From positions 1 through 53,746 of the forward strand of contig CAZARN010000014.1 of the NCBI GenBank assembly GCA_964487565.1: 53,746 nucleotides of DNA. The letters are read 5' to 3'. The DNA comes from Phil1 sp964487565. GTDB taxonomy: Bacteria > Bacillota > Clostridia > Christensenellales > CAG-138. Made by a program: the position numbers and the translations under genes. Of this stretch, positions 8,955 through 17,377 are shown piece after piece. The notes beneath the pieces are model-generated. The model did not search any database. It was not told the origin of the DNA and saw only the letters and a program-made list of their open reading frames with translations. Numbering within the stretch: the stretch's first letter is position 1; every line of letters begins with the position of its first letter.

Positions 8955-9632
8955 ATGGAAAGGAGGCGGTTTTTTACGGAACTGTCCGATTGTTTCCCCA
9001 TCTGGAACGAGCTTGCGCAAGCCGACAGGCAAACGCTTCAGGCGTCCGCCGTGCTGCGCAGCGTGCGCGCCGGGACCGTGCTGCACAACGGCACATCTGA
9101 TTGTGTGGGACTCATCGCCGTTGCAAGCGGTCAGCTTCGCGCATACCTGATGTCCGACGAAGGACGCGAGGTCACGTTATACCGCCTTTTCCCACGCGAC
9201 GTATGCCTCTTTTCAGCCTCGTGCATGCTGCACAGCATCCAGTTCGAGATCATCGTCGAAGCTGAAAAGGACAGCGCGTTCTATCTTATCCCCTCAGATA
9301 TATACAAGGCGCTCATGGAGCGCTCGCTGCCCGTCGCGAATTTTACGAACCAGCTCATGGCCTCGCGTTTTTCGGAGGTGATGTGGCTCATAGAACAGAT
9401 AATGTGGAAGAGCTTCGACAAGCGGCTTGCGGCGTTTCTCATCGATGAGAGCGGCATCGCCGGCAGCGCCTTGCTTGAGATAACGCATGAGCGCATCGCC
9501 GCGCACCTCGGCACCGCGCGCGAGGTCGTCACAAGGATGCTGCGCTATTTCCAGTCAAACGGCATGGTCCGCCTTTCGCGCGGCTCGATCGAGCTTACCG
9601 ACATAAAAGCGCTCGAGGCGCTTTCCCGCTGA
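8955..9632 (+). CDS. Crp/Fnr-family transcriptional regulator
   Basis: About 218-225 residues. An N-terminal cyclic-nucleotide-like sensory barrel (to about residue 130), a dimer helix, and a C-terminal winged HTH (ITHERIAAHLGTAREVVTRML) are visible. There is no FNR four-cysteine cluster, but a Cys pair in VCLFSASCML could be redox-active. The start is uncertain: ATG 8955 has no ribosome site and lies a few bases from the predicted transcript start. AGGAGG (8961-8966) is spaced 9 nt before an in-frame ACG at 8976. Palindromes at the rubredoxin and thioredoxin promoters on either side are candidate targets, inferred from position. Confidence 0.9.
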   Translation: MERRRFFTELSDCFPIWNELAQADRQTLQASAVLRSVRAGTVLHNGTSDCVGLIAVASGQLRAYLMSDEGREVTLYRLFPRDVCLFSASCMLHSIQFEIIVEAEKDSAFYLIPSDIYKALMERSLPVANFTNQLMASRFSEVMWLIEQIMWKSFDKRLAAFLIDESGIAGSALLEITHERIAAHLGTAREVVTRMLRYFQSNGMVRLSRGSIELTDIKALEALSR

Positions 9633-9634
9633 AA

Positions 9635-9671
9635 AGACCGGCCGCCCCGCATGATGCGTGGCGGCCGGTCT
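9635..9671. terminator. Bidirectional stem-loop between convergent genes
   Basis: A perfect 12-bp stem AGACCGGCCGCC / GGCGGCCGGTCT with a 13-nt loop, lying between the convergent Crp/Fnr and thioredoxin genes. The T-runs after it are short. Confidence 0.65.
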
Positions 9672-9685
9672 GTATCCGGTGTTTT

Positions 9686-9994
9686 TCAGGATATCATATC
9701 CTCGATCTGCTCGCGCGGCTTTGCGCCGACGGAACGCTTGGCAACGCGGCCGTCCTTCATGACGATGAGCGTGGGGATGCTCATCACGCCGAACTGCGCC
9801 GCAAGCTCCTTCTGCTCGTCAACGTTCACCTTGCCGACCTTTATCCCGGCGTTGTCCTCCGCGATCTCATCTATCACGGGCGATACCATCCTGCACGGGC
9901 CGCACCAGCTTGCCCAGAAATCGAGCAGCACGGTCATCTTGCTCTCCATGACTTCCTTCTCAAAGTTTTCCTTCGTTATCGTAATGACTGCCAT
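9686..9994 (-). CDS. trxA: Thioredoxin
   Basis: 102 residues; cytoplasmic protein disulfide reductase. The active site WCGPC has C31 and C34, followed by the conserved cis-proline segment (MSIPTLIV) and a C-terminal helix. A GGGAGG site precedes the ATG at 9994. No thioredoxin reductase gene is in the window. It is transcribed singly between two stem-loops. Its promoter lacks a -35 box and carries the palindrome CGTGA-N5-TCACG, matching the rubredoxin promoter in sequence and spacing, which suggests co-activation. Confidence 0.97.
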   Translation of the reverse strand: MAVITITKENFEKEVMESKMTVLLDFWASWCGPCRMVSPVIDEIAEDNAGIKVGKVNVDEQKELAAQFGVMSIPTLIVMKDGRVAKRSVGAKPREQIEDMIS

Positions 9995-10035
9995 ATTTTT
10001 ATCCTCCCGTATCCTTTCGGTTCTTTTATGCCCTT

Positions 10036-10077
10036 ATGATACAGGAACATCGCGCCCTTTTCCGTGACAATATCACG
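10036..10077 (-). promoter_or_regulatory. Thioredoxin promoter with Crp/Fnr-like palindrome
   Basis: Minus-strand -10 TATCAT at 10041-10036; the -35 position reads CGGAAA. Palindrome CGTGA-TATTG-TCACG at 10077-10063 is centred at 10070, 34 nt from the last -10 base, exactly as at the rubredoxin promoter. Confidence 0.6.
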
Positions 10078-10080
10078 CAG

Positions 10081-10106
10081 GAAGCGCCCCCTTTCGGGGG
10101 CGCTTC
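10081..10106. terminator. Stem-loop after etfA (end of lysine operon)
   Basis: A perfect 11-bp stem GAAGCGCCCCC / GGGGGCGCTTC with a 4-nt loop (GAAA on the minus strand), 17 bp after the etfA stop. It lacks a T-run, so it may be a stabilising 3' hairpin instead of a classical terminator. Confidence 0.55.
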
Positions 10107-10122
10107 GCATGAAAACTTTGTT

Positions 10123-11235
10123 TTATTTGCCGGCCTTTTCGGCTTTGATCTTCCTGATGGCCTCGGTGAGCATCGGCGTGACCTTGAAAAGGTCGCCCGT
10201 GATGCCGTAGTCGGCGATCTCGAAGATGGGCGCGGTATCGTTCTTGTTGACGGCGATTATGCACTCGCTGTCCTGCATACCGGCCTTGTGCTGGATTGCG
10301 CCGGAAATGCCCAGCGCGATATACACCTTCGGATGCACGGTCTTGCCGGTCTGTCCGACCTGATGATCGGAGGAGAGCCAGCCGGAGTCGATGACGGCAC
10401 GGGAGCCGCCCACAACGCCGCCGAGCACTTCCGCAAGCTCTTCTGCAAGCTTGATGCCAAGCTGCACGTCGCGGCTTATGCCGCGGCCGACGGAAACGAT
10501 GTAGTCCGCGCCGACGAGATCAACGATCTTCTTGGCGGCCTTGACGACTTCGGTGACCTCGGTCTCAAGATCTTCTGCGGCAAGCCTGACAGCGGGACGC
10601 ACGATCTCGACAGCCTTCGCACGGGCTTCGTCAAAGGGGGCTTTTCTCATAACGCCCGGACGCACCGTCGCCATTGCGGGGCGGAAGCGCGGGCAGATGA
10701 TGGTCGCCATAAGATGGCCGCCGAATGCCGGACGGGTCATCTTCAGGTTGCGGTCCTCAAGATCCCACTTGGTGTTGTCCACATCGATGGTGGAGGCGGT
10801 GCGCAGGAACTCGACATAATTCGCAACGTCAACATCAAGATGCGTGCAGTCCGCGCAAAGACCGGTGTGCAGTCTCGCGGCGCAGCGGGGGCCGAGGTCG
10901 CGGCCGATGTTGGATGCGCCGATGAGGAATACCTCAGGCTTCATCTCCTCGATCGTGTCGCAGATGACCTTCGCGTAAGCGTCGGTCGTGTAATGATGGA
11001 GCATCGGGTGGTCACAGAGGACGATCTTGTCCGCGCCGTAACCCGCGAGATCGTGGCAGAGGCCCTCGACCTTGTCGCCGAGGAGCAGTCCGCACAGCTT
11101 CACGCCCAGCTCGTCGGCCAGCTTGCGGCCTTCGGAGATAAGCTCGAAGTCAGTGGGCATAAGCTTGCCTTCACGCTGCTCGCAGAACACCCATACATCC
11201 TTGAAGGCGGGTATATCCATGCTGTTATAAGCCAT
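10123..11235 (-). CDS. etfA: Electron transfer flavoprotein alpha subunit
   Basis: 370 residues from the ATG at 11235; AAGGAG is 7 nt before it and only 1-2 nt before the alternative ATG at 11241. It pairs with EtfB and butyryl-CoA dehydrogenase. Such Bcd-EtfAB complexes use NADH to reduce crotonyl-CoA while driving an electron to ferredoxin. The C-terminal FAD-binding part is clear (VGQTGKTVHPKVYIALGISG and the following IQHKAGM). It is the last gene of the lysine operon, 17 bp after etfB. Whether this copy bifurcates cannot be proved here; the pathway context favours it. Confidence 0.95.
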   Translation of the reverse strand: MAYNSMDIPAFKDVWVFCEQREGKLMPTDFELISEGRKLADELGVKLCGLLLGDKVEGLCHDLAGYGADKIVLCDHPMLHHYTTDAYAKVICDTIEEMKPEVFLIGASNIGRDLGPRCAARLHTGLCADCTHLDVDVANYVEFLRTASTIDVDNTKWDLEDRNLKMTRPAFGGHLMATIICPRFRPAMATVRPGVMRKAPFDEARAKAVEIVRPAVRLAAEDLETEVTEVVKAAKKIVDLVGADYIVSVGRGISRDVQLGIKLAEELAEVLGGVVGGSRAVIDSGWLSSDHQVGQTGKTVHPKVYIALGISGAIQHKAGMQDSECIIAVNKNDTAPIFEIADYGITGDLFKVTPMLTEAIRKIKAEKAGK

Positions 11236-11252
11236 GTTCATTCTCCTTTCGA

Positions 11253-12053
11253 TCAGATGATGTGCTTTGAAGCAAGACGATCGGCAAGATCCTCACAGGT
11301 GCTCTTGTCCGCACCCTCAAGCATCATACCGACACCCTTCTGGGGCGGCGTGAAGGACTTGAAGATGTTCGTCGGGGAACCCTTGAGGCCGATCGTTGCA
11401 AGATCGATAAGGGGCTCGTCCTTGAGGGCTTCAAAATCGAACACGGTCAGCGGCTTGCTGTAACAGCCGAACACGCCGGGGATGCTCATGTAACGCGGAA
11501 CGTTGAGTTCCTTTATGCAGGTGACAAGGCAGGGGGTCTTGACCTTTATGGTCATGTAGCCGTCCTCGAGCATACGCTTGATGGTGAGCGTGTCGCCGGT
11601 TTTGTGGATGTCGGCGGCATAGGTGACCTGGGGCAGATGCAGCTTTTCAGCGATCTGCGGGCCGACCTGCGCCGTGTCGCCATCGATGGCCTGACGGCCG
11701 CACATCACGACGTCATCCTTCTCGACGCCGATCTTGTGGATCGCGGCGGCGATGATCTGGCTCGTCGCATAGGTATCGGAACCGCCGAACTCACGGCCGG
11801 AAATGAGCACGCCTTCATCGGCGCCCATGGCCATGATCTCGCGCAGCATCTTCATCGCGGGCGGCGGCCCCATGGAGACGACGATGACCTTGCAGCCCGT
11901 TTCTTCCTTGAGCTTCAATGCGGCTTCGACCGCGTTGAGGTCGTCGGGGTTGGTGATGACCGGCATCGACGCGCGGTTGAGGGTACCGTCAGGATTGACG
12001 GCAACCTTTCCGGAGGTATCCGGGACCTGCTTCACACAAACTATGATCTTCAT
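11253..12053 (-). CDS. etfB: Electron transfer flavoprotein beta subunit
   Basis: 266 residues, the usual EtfB length. The N-terminus (MKIIVCVKQVPDTSG) and the nucleotide-binding segment DVVMCGRQAIDGDTAQVGP are typical. In bifurcating complexes this subunit binds NADH and the FAD at which the electron pair is split. It lies 11 bp downstream of bcd and 17 bp upstream of etfA, so the three subunits are co-translated within the lysine fermentation operon. Confidence 0.95.
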   Translation of the reverse strand: MKIIVCVKQVPDTSGKVAVNPDGTLNRASMPVITNPDDLNAVEAALKLKEETGCKVIVVSMGPPPAMKMLREIMAMGADEGVLISGREFGGSDTYATSQIIAAAIHKIGVEKDDVVMCGRQAIDGDTAQVGPQIAEKLHLPQVTYAADIHKTGDTLTIKRMLEDGYMTIKVKTPCLVTCIKELNVPRYMSIPGVFGCYSKPLTVFDFEALKDEPLIDLATIGLKGSPTNIFKSFTPPQKGVGMMLEGADKSTCEDLADRLASKHII

Positions 12054-12064
12054 TGTCTGCCTCC

Positions 12065-13237
12065 TTACTTCACGCCGAGGCGGCTCGCAATGACCATGCG
12101 CTGGACCTCGGAGGTACCTTCATATATCTCGGTGATCTTCGCGTCGCGCATCATGCGCTCCACGGGATACTCGCGCGTATAGCCGTAACCGCCGAAGAGC
12201 TGCACCGCCCTGCGGGTGACGTCGCTCGCGGCCTCGGCCGCGAACAGCTTCGCCATTGCGGCGTCCATGGAATACGGCTCGCCCTTCTTGCCGGCCATTT
12301 CAAGCTCGACATACGCCTGCTTCTTGCACGCTGCGCTGTACACGAGGAACTGCGCGGCCTGCATGCGGGTGTACATGTCGGCGATCTGGAACTGGGTGTT
12401 CTGCATCTCGGAAAGGCGCTTGCCGAACTGCTTGCGCTCCTTGACATACTTTATGGTCTCATCGATCGCGCCTTCGCCAAGGCCAAGCGCCTGGGAAGCG
12501 ATGCCGATGCGGCCGCCGTCGAGGGTCTTCATGGCGATGGCAAAGCCGCCGCCTTCCTTGCCGAGAAGGTTTTCCTTGGGCACGATGCAGTTTTCCATTA
12601 TCAGCTCGCATGTGGCGCTGCCGCGGATACCCATCTTCTTTTCCTTCTTGCCCACGCTGAAGCCGGGGAAGGTCTTCTCGACGATGAACGCGGAAATGCC
12701 GTGGTTGCCCTTCGTCTTGTCGGTCATCGCAAATATGACGTAAACATCCGCGTAGCCTGCGTTGGTGATGAATATCTTGGTGCCGTTCAGAACATAGTGG
12801 TCGCCGTCGAGCACCGCGATCGTCTGCTGACCTGAAGCATCTGTGCCCGCGCCCGCTTCGGTAAGGCCGAACGCGCCCAGCCATTCGCCCGAGCAGAGCT
12901 TGGGCAGATACTGCATCCTCTGCTCCTCGGTGCCGTTTTCATAAATAGGCGCGCAGCAAAGGGAGGTATGCGCGGAGACGACGACGGCCGTCGTGCCGCA
13001 AACCTTGGCGAGCTCTTCAACCGCCATGGAGTAGGCCAGCACGTCGCCGCCCGCTCCGCCGTATTTCGCGGGATAGGGGATACCCATGAAGCCGTACCGC
13101 GCGAGCTTTTTGACCGTTTCAACGGGGAAGCGCTCTTCCTCGTCGATCTCCTCGGCGAGGGGCTTGACTTCGGTCTCGGCAAACTTGCGGTACATATCGC
13201 GCAGCATCTGATGCTCCGCCGACAGATTGAAATCCAT
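12065..13237 (-). CDS. bcd: Butyryl-CoA dehydrogenase (short-chain acyl-CoA dehydrogenase)
   Basis: 390 residues. Reduces crotonyl-CoA to butyryl-CoA with FAD and electrons passed through EtfAB. Visible signatures include the FAD-binding ITNAGYADVYVIFA stretch, LGLGEGAIDE, and the C-terminal YEGTSEVQR, whose Glu (about residue 373) is the expected catalytic base. It lies 85 bp downstream of hbd and immediately before etfB. It is the energy-conserving step of the lysine pathway after Kal or Crt supplies crotonyl-CoA. Confidence 0.95.
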   Translation of the reverse strand: MDFNLSAEHQMLRDMYRKFAETEVKPLAEEIDEEERFPVETVKKLARYGFMGIPYPAKYGGAGGDVLAYSMAVEELAKVCGTTAVVVSAHTSLCCAPIYENGTEEQRMQYLPKLCSGEWLGAFGLTEAGAGTDASGQQTIAVLDGDHYVLNGTKIFITNAGYADVYVIFAMTDKTKGNHGISAFIVEKTFPGFSVGKKEKKMGIRGSATCELIMENCIVPKENLLGKEGGGFAIAMKTLDGGRIGIASQALGLGEGAIDETIKYVKERKQFGKRLSEMQNTQFQIADMYTRMQAAQFLVYSAACKKQAYVELEMAGKKGEPYSMDAAMAKLFAAEAASDVTRRAVQLFGGYGYTREYPVERMMRDAKITEIYEGTSEVQRMVIASRLGVK

Positions 13238-13322
13238 AGTACCTTCTTCTCCTTTTTTCTTACTTTCTCTTGAAAACAGCCTCTGCTGTTCATTTTGCTT
13301 TACTCATCGGTCACGATGATTT

Positions 13323-14171
13323 TCAGTTGTATTCGTATATTCCTTTTTTGGTCTTTCTGCCCAGCATACCGGCGCGCACGAGCTGACGAAGCCGCGTGTG
13401 CGGACGGTATTTCGGGTCACCCGTTTCGCGGCAGATCGTTTCCATGATGAAAAGCACCACGTCAAGACCGATCATGTCCGCAAGCTCGAGCGGGCCCATG
13501 GGATGGTTGCAGCCGAGCTTCATCGCGCTGTCAATATCGCGCGGCGACGCCACGCCCTCCGCCCAAAGGCCTATCGCCTCGTTGAGCATCGGGATAAGGA
13601 GCCTGTTGACCACGAAACCCGGCGCTTCGTTGACGGCGACCGGCGTTTTGCCTATCGCCTCAGCCTGCGCGCGCACGGCTTCAAAGGTTTCATCCGTGGT
13701 GAAGGCGCCGCGTATGACCTCGACGAGCTTCATGCTTGTCGCCGGATTGAAAAAGTGCATCCCGGCAACGCGGCCCGGATCCTTCGCGGCGGCGGCTATC
13801 TCCGTTATGGAGATGGAGCTCGTGTTGCTCACGAGGATCGTTTCGGGCGCGCAAAGCCCTGACAGCGCCGTGAATATCCCGCGCTTGACCTCCGTTTTTT
13901 CGATCACAGCCTCAAGCGCGAGCTGCGCCGCGGCGCAGTCGGCAAGCTCGGTCGTGAACGATATGTTCCGGGTGATCGCCGCCGCGTCGTCCGCGCTCAT
14001 CTTCGCACGGGCAACGCGCTTCTCAAGCGAACCGGCAAGGCGTTCCTTTGCGGATGCGATAACATCCCTGCTCACATCGCAAACGGTGACGTCTCTTCCC
14101 GCCGAAGCAAAGCACTGGGCGATATCAAGGCCCATCGTGCCCGCGCCTATCACTGCCACCCGTTGGATCAT
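13323..14171 (-). CDS. hbd: 3-hydroxybutyryl-CoA dehydrogenase
   Basis: 282 residues from the ATG at 14171, with AAAGGAGCG just upstream and overlapping the end of crt. Interconverts acetoacetyl-CoA and (S)-3-hydroxybutyryl-CoA using NAD(P)H. The Rossmann loop GAGTMG starts near residue 9, and the signature HFFNPATSMKLVEVI and the C-terminal domain (NHPMGPLELADMIGLD) are clear. The start is 1 bp after the crt stop. Its presence here suggests that acetoacetate formed by Kce can be activated elsewhere and reduced, instead of being excreted. Confidence 0.95.
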   Translation of the reverse strand: MIQRVAVIGAGTMGLDIAQCFASAGRDVTVCDVSRDVIASAKERLAGSLEKRVARAKMSADDAAAITRNISFTTELADCAAAQLALEAVIEKTEVKRGIFTALSGLCAPETILVSNTSSISITEIAAAAKDPGRVAGMHFFNPATSMKLVEVIRGAFTTDETFEAVRAQAEAIGKTPVAVNEAPGFVVNRLLIPMLNEAIGLWAEGVASPRDIDSAMKLGCNHPMGPLELADMIGLDVVLFIMETICRETGDPKYRPHTRLRQLVRAGMLGRKTKKGIYEYN

Positions 14172-14172
14172 A

Positions 14173-14949
14173 TTACGCTCCTTTGAACTCATCCTTCGGT
14201 TTTTTTGTAAGGAAGGCCTCCATGGCCATGCGCTGATCGGCCGTGTCGAAGCACTCCGCGAACACCTGCGCCTCATAGTCGAGATCGTTTTCGAGGAAGC
14301 GGTCCACCCTGCGGCTCATCGCAAGCTTGCAGTAATGCACGGCAAGCGGTGCGTTTGCGGCGATCGTCTCAGCCATTTCAAGCGCCGCGTCGAGAAGCCT
14401 GTCATCCGGATATATCTCGTTGACAAGTCTCATGCGCAGCGCATGCTCTGCGTCCACGGGTTTCCCCGTGAGCGTTAGCACCATGGCGTTCGATGTGCCC
14501 ACAACGCGCGGCAGCCTCTGCGTGCCGCCGAACCCGGGCGTGATCCCGATACCGACCTCCGGCTGACCCAGCTTCGCGCTTTGGGCGGCAAGGCGGATGT
14601 CGCAGCAGAGCGCAAGCTCCAGTCCGCCGCCCAGCGCATAGCCGTTGATCGCTGCGATCACCGGAATATACAGATCATCGATACGCTTGAAAGCGCGGTG
14701 ACCCACATCCGCAAACTCGGCGGCCTCGTTTTTGCTGAGGTTCACCATTTCCGCGATATCCGCGCCAGCCCCGAAGGCCTTGCCTGCCCCGGTCACGACC
14801 AGCACGCGCATATCGTTGTCCCGTTCCACCTGCATCGCCGCAAGCTCTATCTCGTTGAGCATGCGGGTGTTGAGCGCGTTGTACGCATTCGGGCGGTTGA
14901 GCGTGAGCAGACCGATATGGCCGCGCTTTTCAAGCAGTATGTATTCCAT
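14173..14949 (-). CDS. crt: Crotonase (3-hydroxybutyryl-CoA dehydratase)
   Basis: 258 residues, enoyl-CoA hydratase/crotonase family. The oxyanion-hole segments (AFGAGADIAEM and GYALGGGLELALCCD) and the catalytic-Glu region (LGQPEVGIGITPGFGGTQRL) are present. With Hbd it routes acetoacetyl-CoA to crotonyl-CoA. The start lies 3 bp after the kamE stop, so crt and hbd are translated as part of the lysine operon. This is not obligatory in lysine fermenters. Confidence 0.95.
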   Translation of the reverse strand: MEYILLEKRGHIGLLTLNRPNAYNALNTRMLNEIELAAMQVERDNDMRVLVVTGAGKAFGAGADIAEMVNLSKNEAAEFADVGHRAFKRIDDLYIPVIAAINGYALGGGLELALCCDIRLAAQSAKLGQPEVGIGITPGFGGTQRLPRVVGTSNAMVLTLTGKPVDAEHALRMRLVNEIYPDDRLLDAALEMAETIAANAPLAVHYCKLAMSRRVDRFLENDLDYEAQVFAECFDTADQRMAMEAFLTKKPKDEFKGA

Positions 14950-14952
14950 ATG

Positions 14953-15741
14953 TTATTTCATGCCCCTCTTGACCATCTCGGTGACGGCAAAGGAAGCCAC
15001 GTCGGGCGCGTATTTCTGCGGCCCGAAGCCCGCGTCATAGCCAAGCTCCTTGGCAAGCTCGTGCGTGATGCGCGCGCCGCCGCAGATGACGATGAACTTG
15101 TCGCGCAGACCTTCCGCCTCAAGAAGCTCGATGAGCTCCGTGAGGTTCTGGATGTGCACATCCTTCTGTGTGACGGTCTGTGAGACAAGCAGCACATCCG
15201 CGTGGAGCTCCACGGCCTTTTTGATGAACTCCTCGTTCGGTACCTGCGCGCCGAGGTTGTATGCGTCGATCATCTCGAAGCGCTCAAGGCCGTAATGGCC
15301 TGCGAAGCCCTTGCGGTTCATGATCGCGTCGATGCCGACCGTATGCGCGTCGGTACCGGTGGAAGCGCCCACCATCACGACCTTGCGGCCGATGTTCTTG
15401 CGGATATACTCGTTGCACTCCTCCATCTCCATGGTCTCGCTCTCGACGGCCTGAACATGGATGTTCGTGTAATCCACGCTGTGCACGCAGGAGCCGTAAA
15501 CCACATAGAAGGTGTATTCCTTGTCGAGCGGCTTTGAAAGGGCGACGTTCGGCTCAGGGAAGCCCATCAGCTTCGCGAGCTGACGCGCGGCTTCCTGCCC
15601 CTTCTCATCGTCCTTGACGGGGAGGGTGAAGCTCATCTGCACCTTGCCGTCGTTCATCGTGTCGCCGTAAGGACGCAGCTTGGTGAGATCGAGCGTTTTG
15701 TCAAAATCGTTCTTTGAGGTGTTATAAAGTCCGCTGCTCAT
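14953..15741 (-). CDS. kamE: Lysine 5,6-aminomutase beta subunit
   Basis: 262 residues. The cobalamin-binding subunit that, with KamD, moves the terminal amino group of beta-lysine from C6 to C5, giving 3,5-diaminohexanoate. The base-off B12 motif DAHTVG is at residues 131-136 (H133 is the cobalt ligand). The PLP-binding lysine is K144 (NRKGFAGHYG), the position known for this family. The start overlaps the kamD stop by 1 nt (TAATG), so translation is coupled. The enzyme suffers suicide inactivation, and the likely reactivase genes kamB/kamC are in another operon at 31460-33939. Confidence 0.97.
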   Translation of the reverse strand: MSSGLYNTSKNDFDKTLDLTKLRPYGDTMNDGKVQMSFTLPVKDDEKGQEAARQLAKLMGFPEPNVALSKPLDKEYTFYVVYGSCVHSVDYTNIHVQAVESETMEMEECNEYIRKNIGRKVVMVGASTGTDAHTVGIDAIMNRKGFAGHYGLERFEMIDAYNLGAQVPNEEFIKKAVELHADVLLVSQTVTQKDVHIQNLTELIELLEAEGLRDKFIVICGGARITHELAKELGYDAGFGPQKYAPDVASFAVTEMVKRGMK

Positions 15742-17297
15742 TAAAAGCGCACCCCCTTCATCAGCTCAATAAACGGGTTGAAGTAGATCTCGTCCTTGGC
15801 AACGACGCCCGCAAGGCCCTTGCCGCCGTCGCGCGAGCGCTTGATATCGGCAAAGGTGCCGCGCTCAAGCGTGCCGAAGAGACCGATGCTCTCCATCTCG
15901 CCCAAAAGGCCCGTCGCCTTTTCAAGGACCTCGTTCGCGCGGTTCTGCATTATTCCGCCCTCTTTGTAGACGATCTCGTCGCCGAGGTCATGCATCGTGC
16001 GGAAAATGTACTGCGCGTTCTCGATCGAAAGGGCGCGGTCGCTCATGAACGGAGTATGTATGGCTTCGGTGAGCATGCCGAGAAGATGCAGCTTCTGATG
16101 GGTGAGGATGGTGACGATGTTGAACAGCGCATCCTGTACATGACCGCGGAATATGTTGCCGGTCATGAACTTCGTGGGCGGCATGTATTTAAGCGGCGCC
16201 TTGGGGAATATTTCGCGCGCCATCTGCGCCTGCGCCAGCTCGTAGAGGAAGCCGTTTTCAACATCGGGCGAGATCTCAAACGCATGGCCGAGACCCATCT
16301 GCTCCTCGGGCAGACCGGCGCAAAGCGCGAACTGCTCGTTGAGGAACTGGGACGCGAGCACCGTGTGCGCCTCTTCAACGGCGTCAGCGGTGGTGAGGTA
16401 GTTATCCTCGCCCGTGTTGATGATGACGCCTGCGTAGGAGTTGATCACGCGGGAGAAATACTGGTCGACGATCGTGCGCTGGGGGTTTATGTCGCGGAAA
16501 AGGATGCCGTAAAGCGCGTCGTTGAGCATGACGTCAAGCCGTTCAAGCGCGCCCATCGCGGCGATCTCGGGCATGCACAGGCCGGAGCAATAGTTGCAAA
16601 GCCTGATATAACGATGCTCTTCCTCGCCAACCTCGTCGAGTGCGGCGCGCATGAGACGGAAGTTCTCCTGCGTGGCATATGTGCCGCCGAAGCCCTCTGT
16701 CGTCGCGCCGTAAGGCACATAGTCAAGCAGCGACTGGCCGGTCGTGCGGATGACGGCGATTATGTCCGCGCCCTGCTTGGCCGCGGCCTTCGCCTGCACG
16801 ATATCCTCATAGATGTTGCCGGTCGCAACGATAACATAGAGATACGGGTCGGTCTTGTCGCCGAATTCGGAAAGGTATTCGCGGCGGGCGCCCACGTTCT
16901 TGCGGATGCGGGCAGCCGTTGCTTCCGCAACGGGCATAATCGCCGCGCGCACTTCAACCGCCGTATGCGCGTGTATCCTTGTAAGGTCTATTTCGCCGCG
17001 GTTGATGCCGTCGGCGATCGCCTGCGGGTCAAGCTTCAACTCGGCCATGGCGTTGCCGATATACCATGCGGCGCCGCCGGCGAGCACGCCTTTTTCGGAA
17101 AGATGATCCACGACCACGTTGGGCAGCGGCACATCCATCTCGTTCACGCCGTCGATGCCGAGCAGACGGCATACCGCGCGCTCGACCGTAACGGTTGTAT
17201 GAACATCGATAAAGCTTTGCGTATCGGCGGCGATGGCCGCTGCGCTCGCGCGGGCTTTATCGACGAGGGAGCTGTTAAGATTGAGTTTGCTCTCCAT
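15741..17297 (-). CDS. kamD: Lysine 5,6-aminomutase alpha subunit
   Basis: 518 residues from the ATG at 17297; GGGAGG lies 8 nt upstream, whereas the longer frame from 17321 has none. The catalytic TIM-barrel subunit partners KamE and handles adenosylcobalamin radical chemistry with PLP. Length and N-terminus (SKLNLNSSLVDKARA) fit the family. It lies between kamA and kamE in the order of the pathway. A long open frame antisense to this gene on the plus strand is a GC-composition shadow. Confidence 0.97.
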   Translation of the reverse strand: MESKLNLNSSLVDKARASAAAIAADTQSFIDVHTTVTVERAVCRLLGIDGVNEMDVPLPNVVVDHLSEKGVLAGGAAWYIGNAMAELKLDPQAIADGINRGEIDLTRIHAHTAVEVRAAIMPVAEATAARIRKNVGARREYLSEFGDKTDPYLYVIVATGNIYEDIVQAKAAAKQGADIIAVIRTTGQSLLDYVPYGATTEGFGGTYATQENFRLMRAALDEVGEEEHRYIRLCNYCSGLCMPEIAAMGALERLDVMLNDALYGILFRDINPQRTIVDQYFSRVINSYAGVIINTGEDNYLTTADAVEEAHTVLASQFLNEQFALCAGLPEEQMGLGHAFEISPDVENGFLYELAQAQMAREIFPKAPLKYMPPTKFMTGNIFRGHVQDALFNIVTILTHQKLHLLGMLTEAIHTPFMSDRALSIENAQYIFRTMHDLGDEIVYKEGGIMQNRANEVLEKATGLLGEMESIGLFGTLERGTFADIKRSRDGGKGLAGVVAKDEIYFNPFIELMKGVRF

Positions 17298-17377
17298 TAT
17301 GTTTGCCTCCCGTCTGGTCAATGGCCGCGGGGAAGCGGCTTTTGACCGTCTCCCCCGCTCGCCTTATGCCAGTTTAA

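Noticed and set aside
10036..11463. A 475-codon plus-strand frame opposite etfA
   Set aside because: It is a shadow of etfA and etfB; no domain is visible.
15714..17345. A 543-codon open frame on the plus strand opposite kamD
   Set aside because: It is antisense to a clear enzyme gene and has low-complexity Arg/Ala/His-rich composition typical of GC-rich shadow frames.
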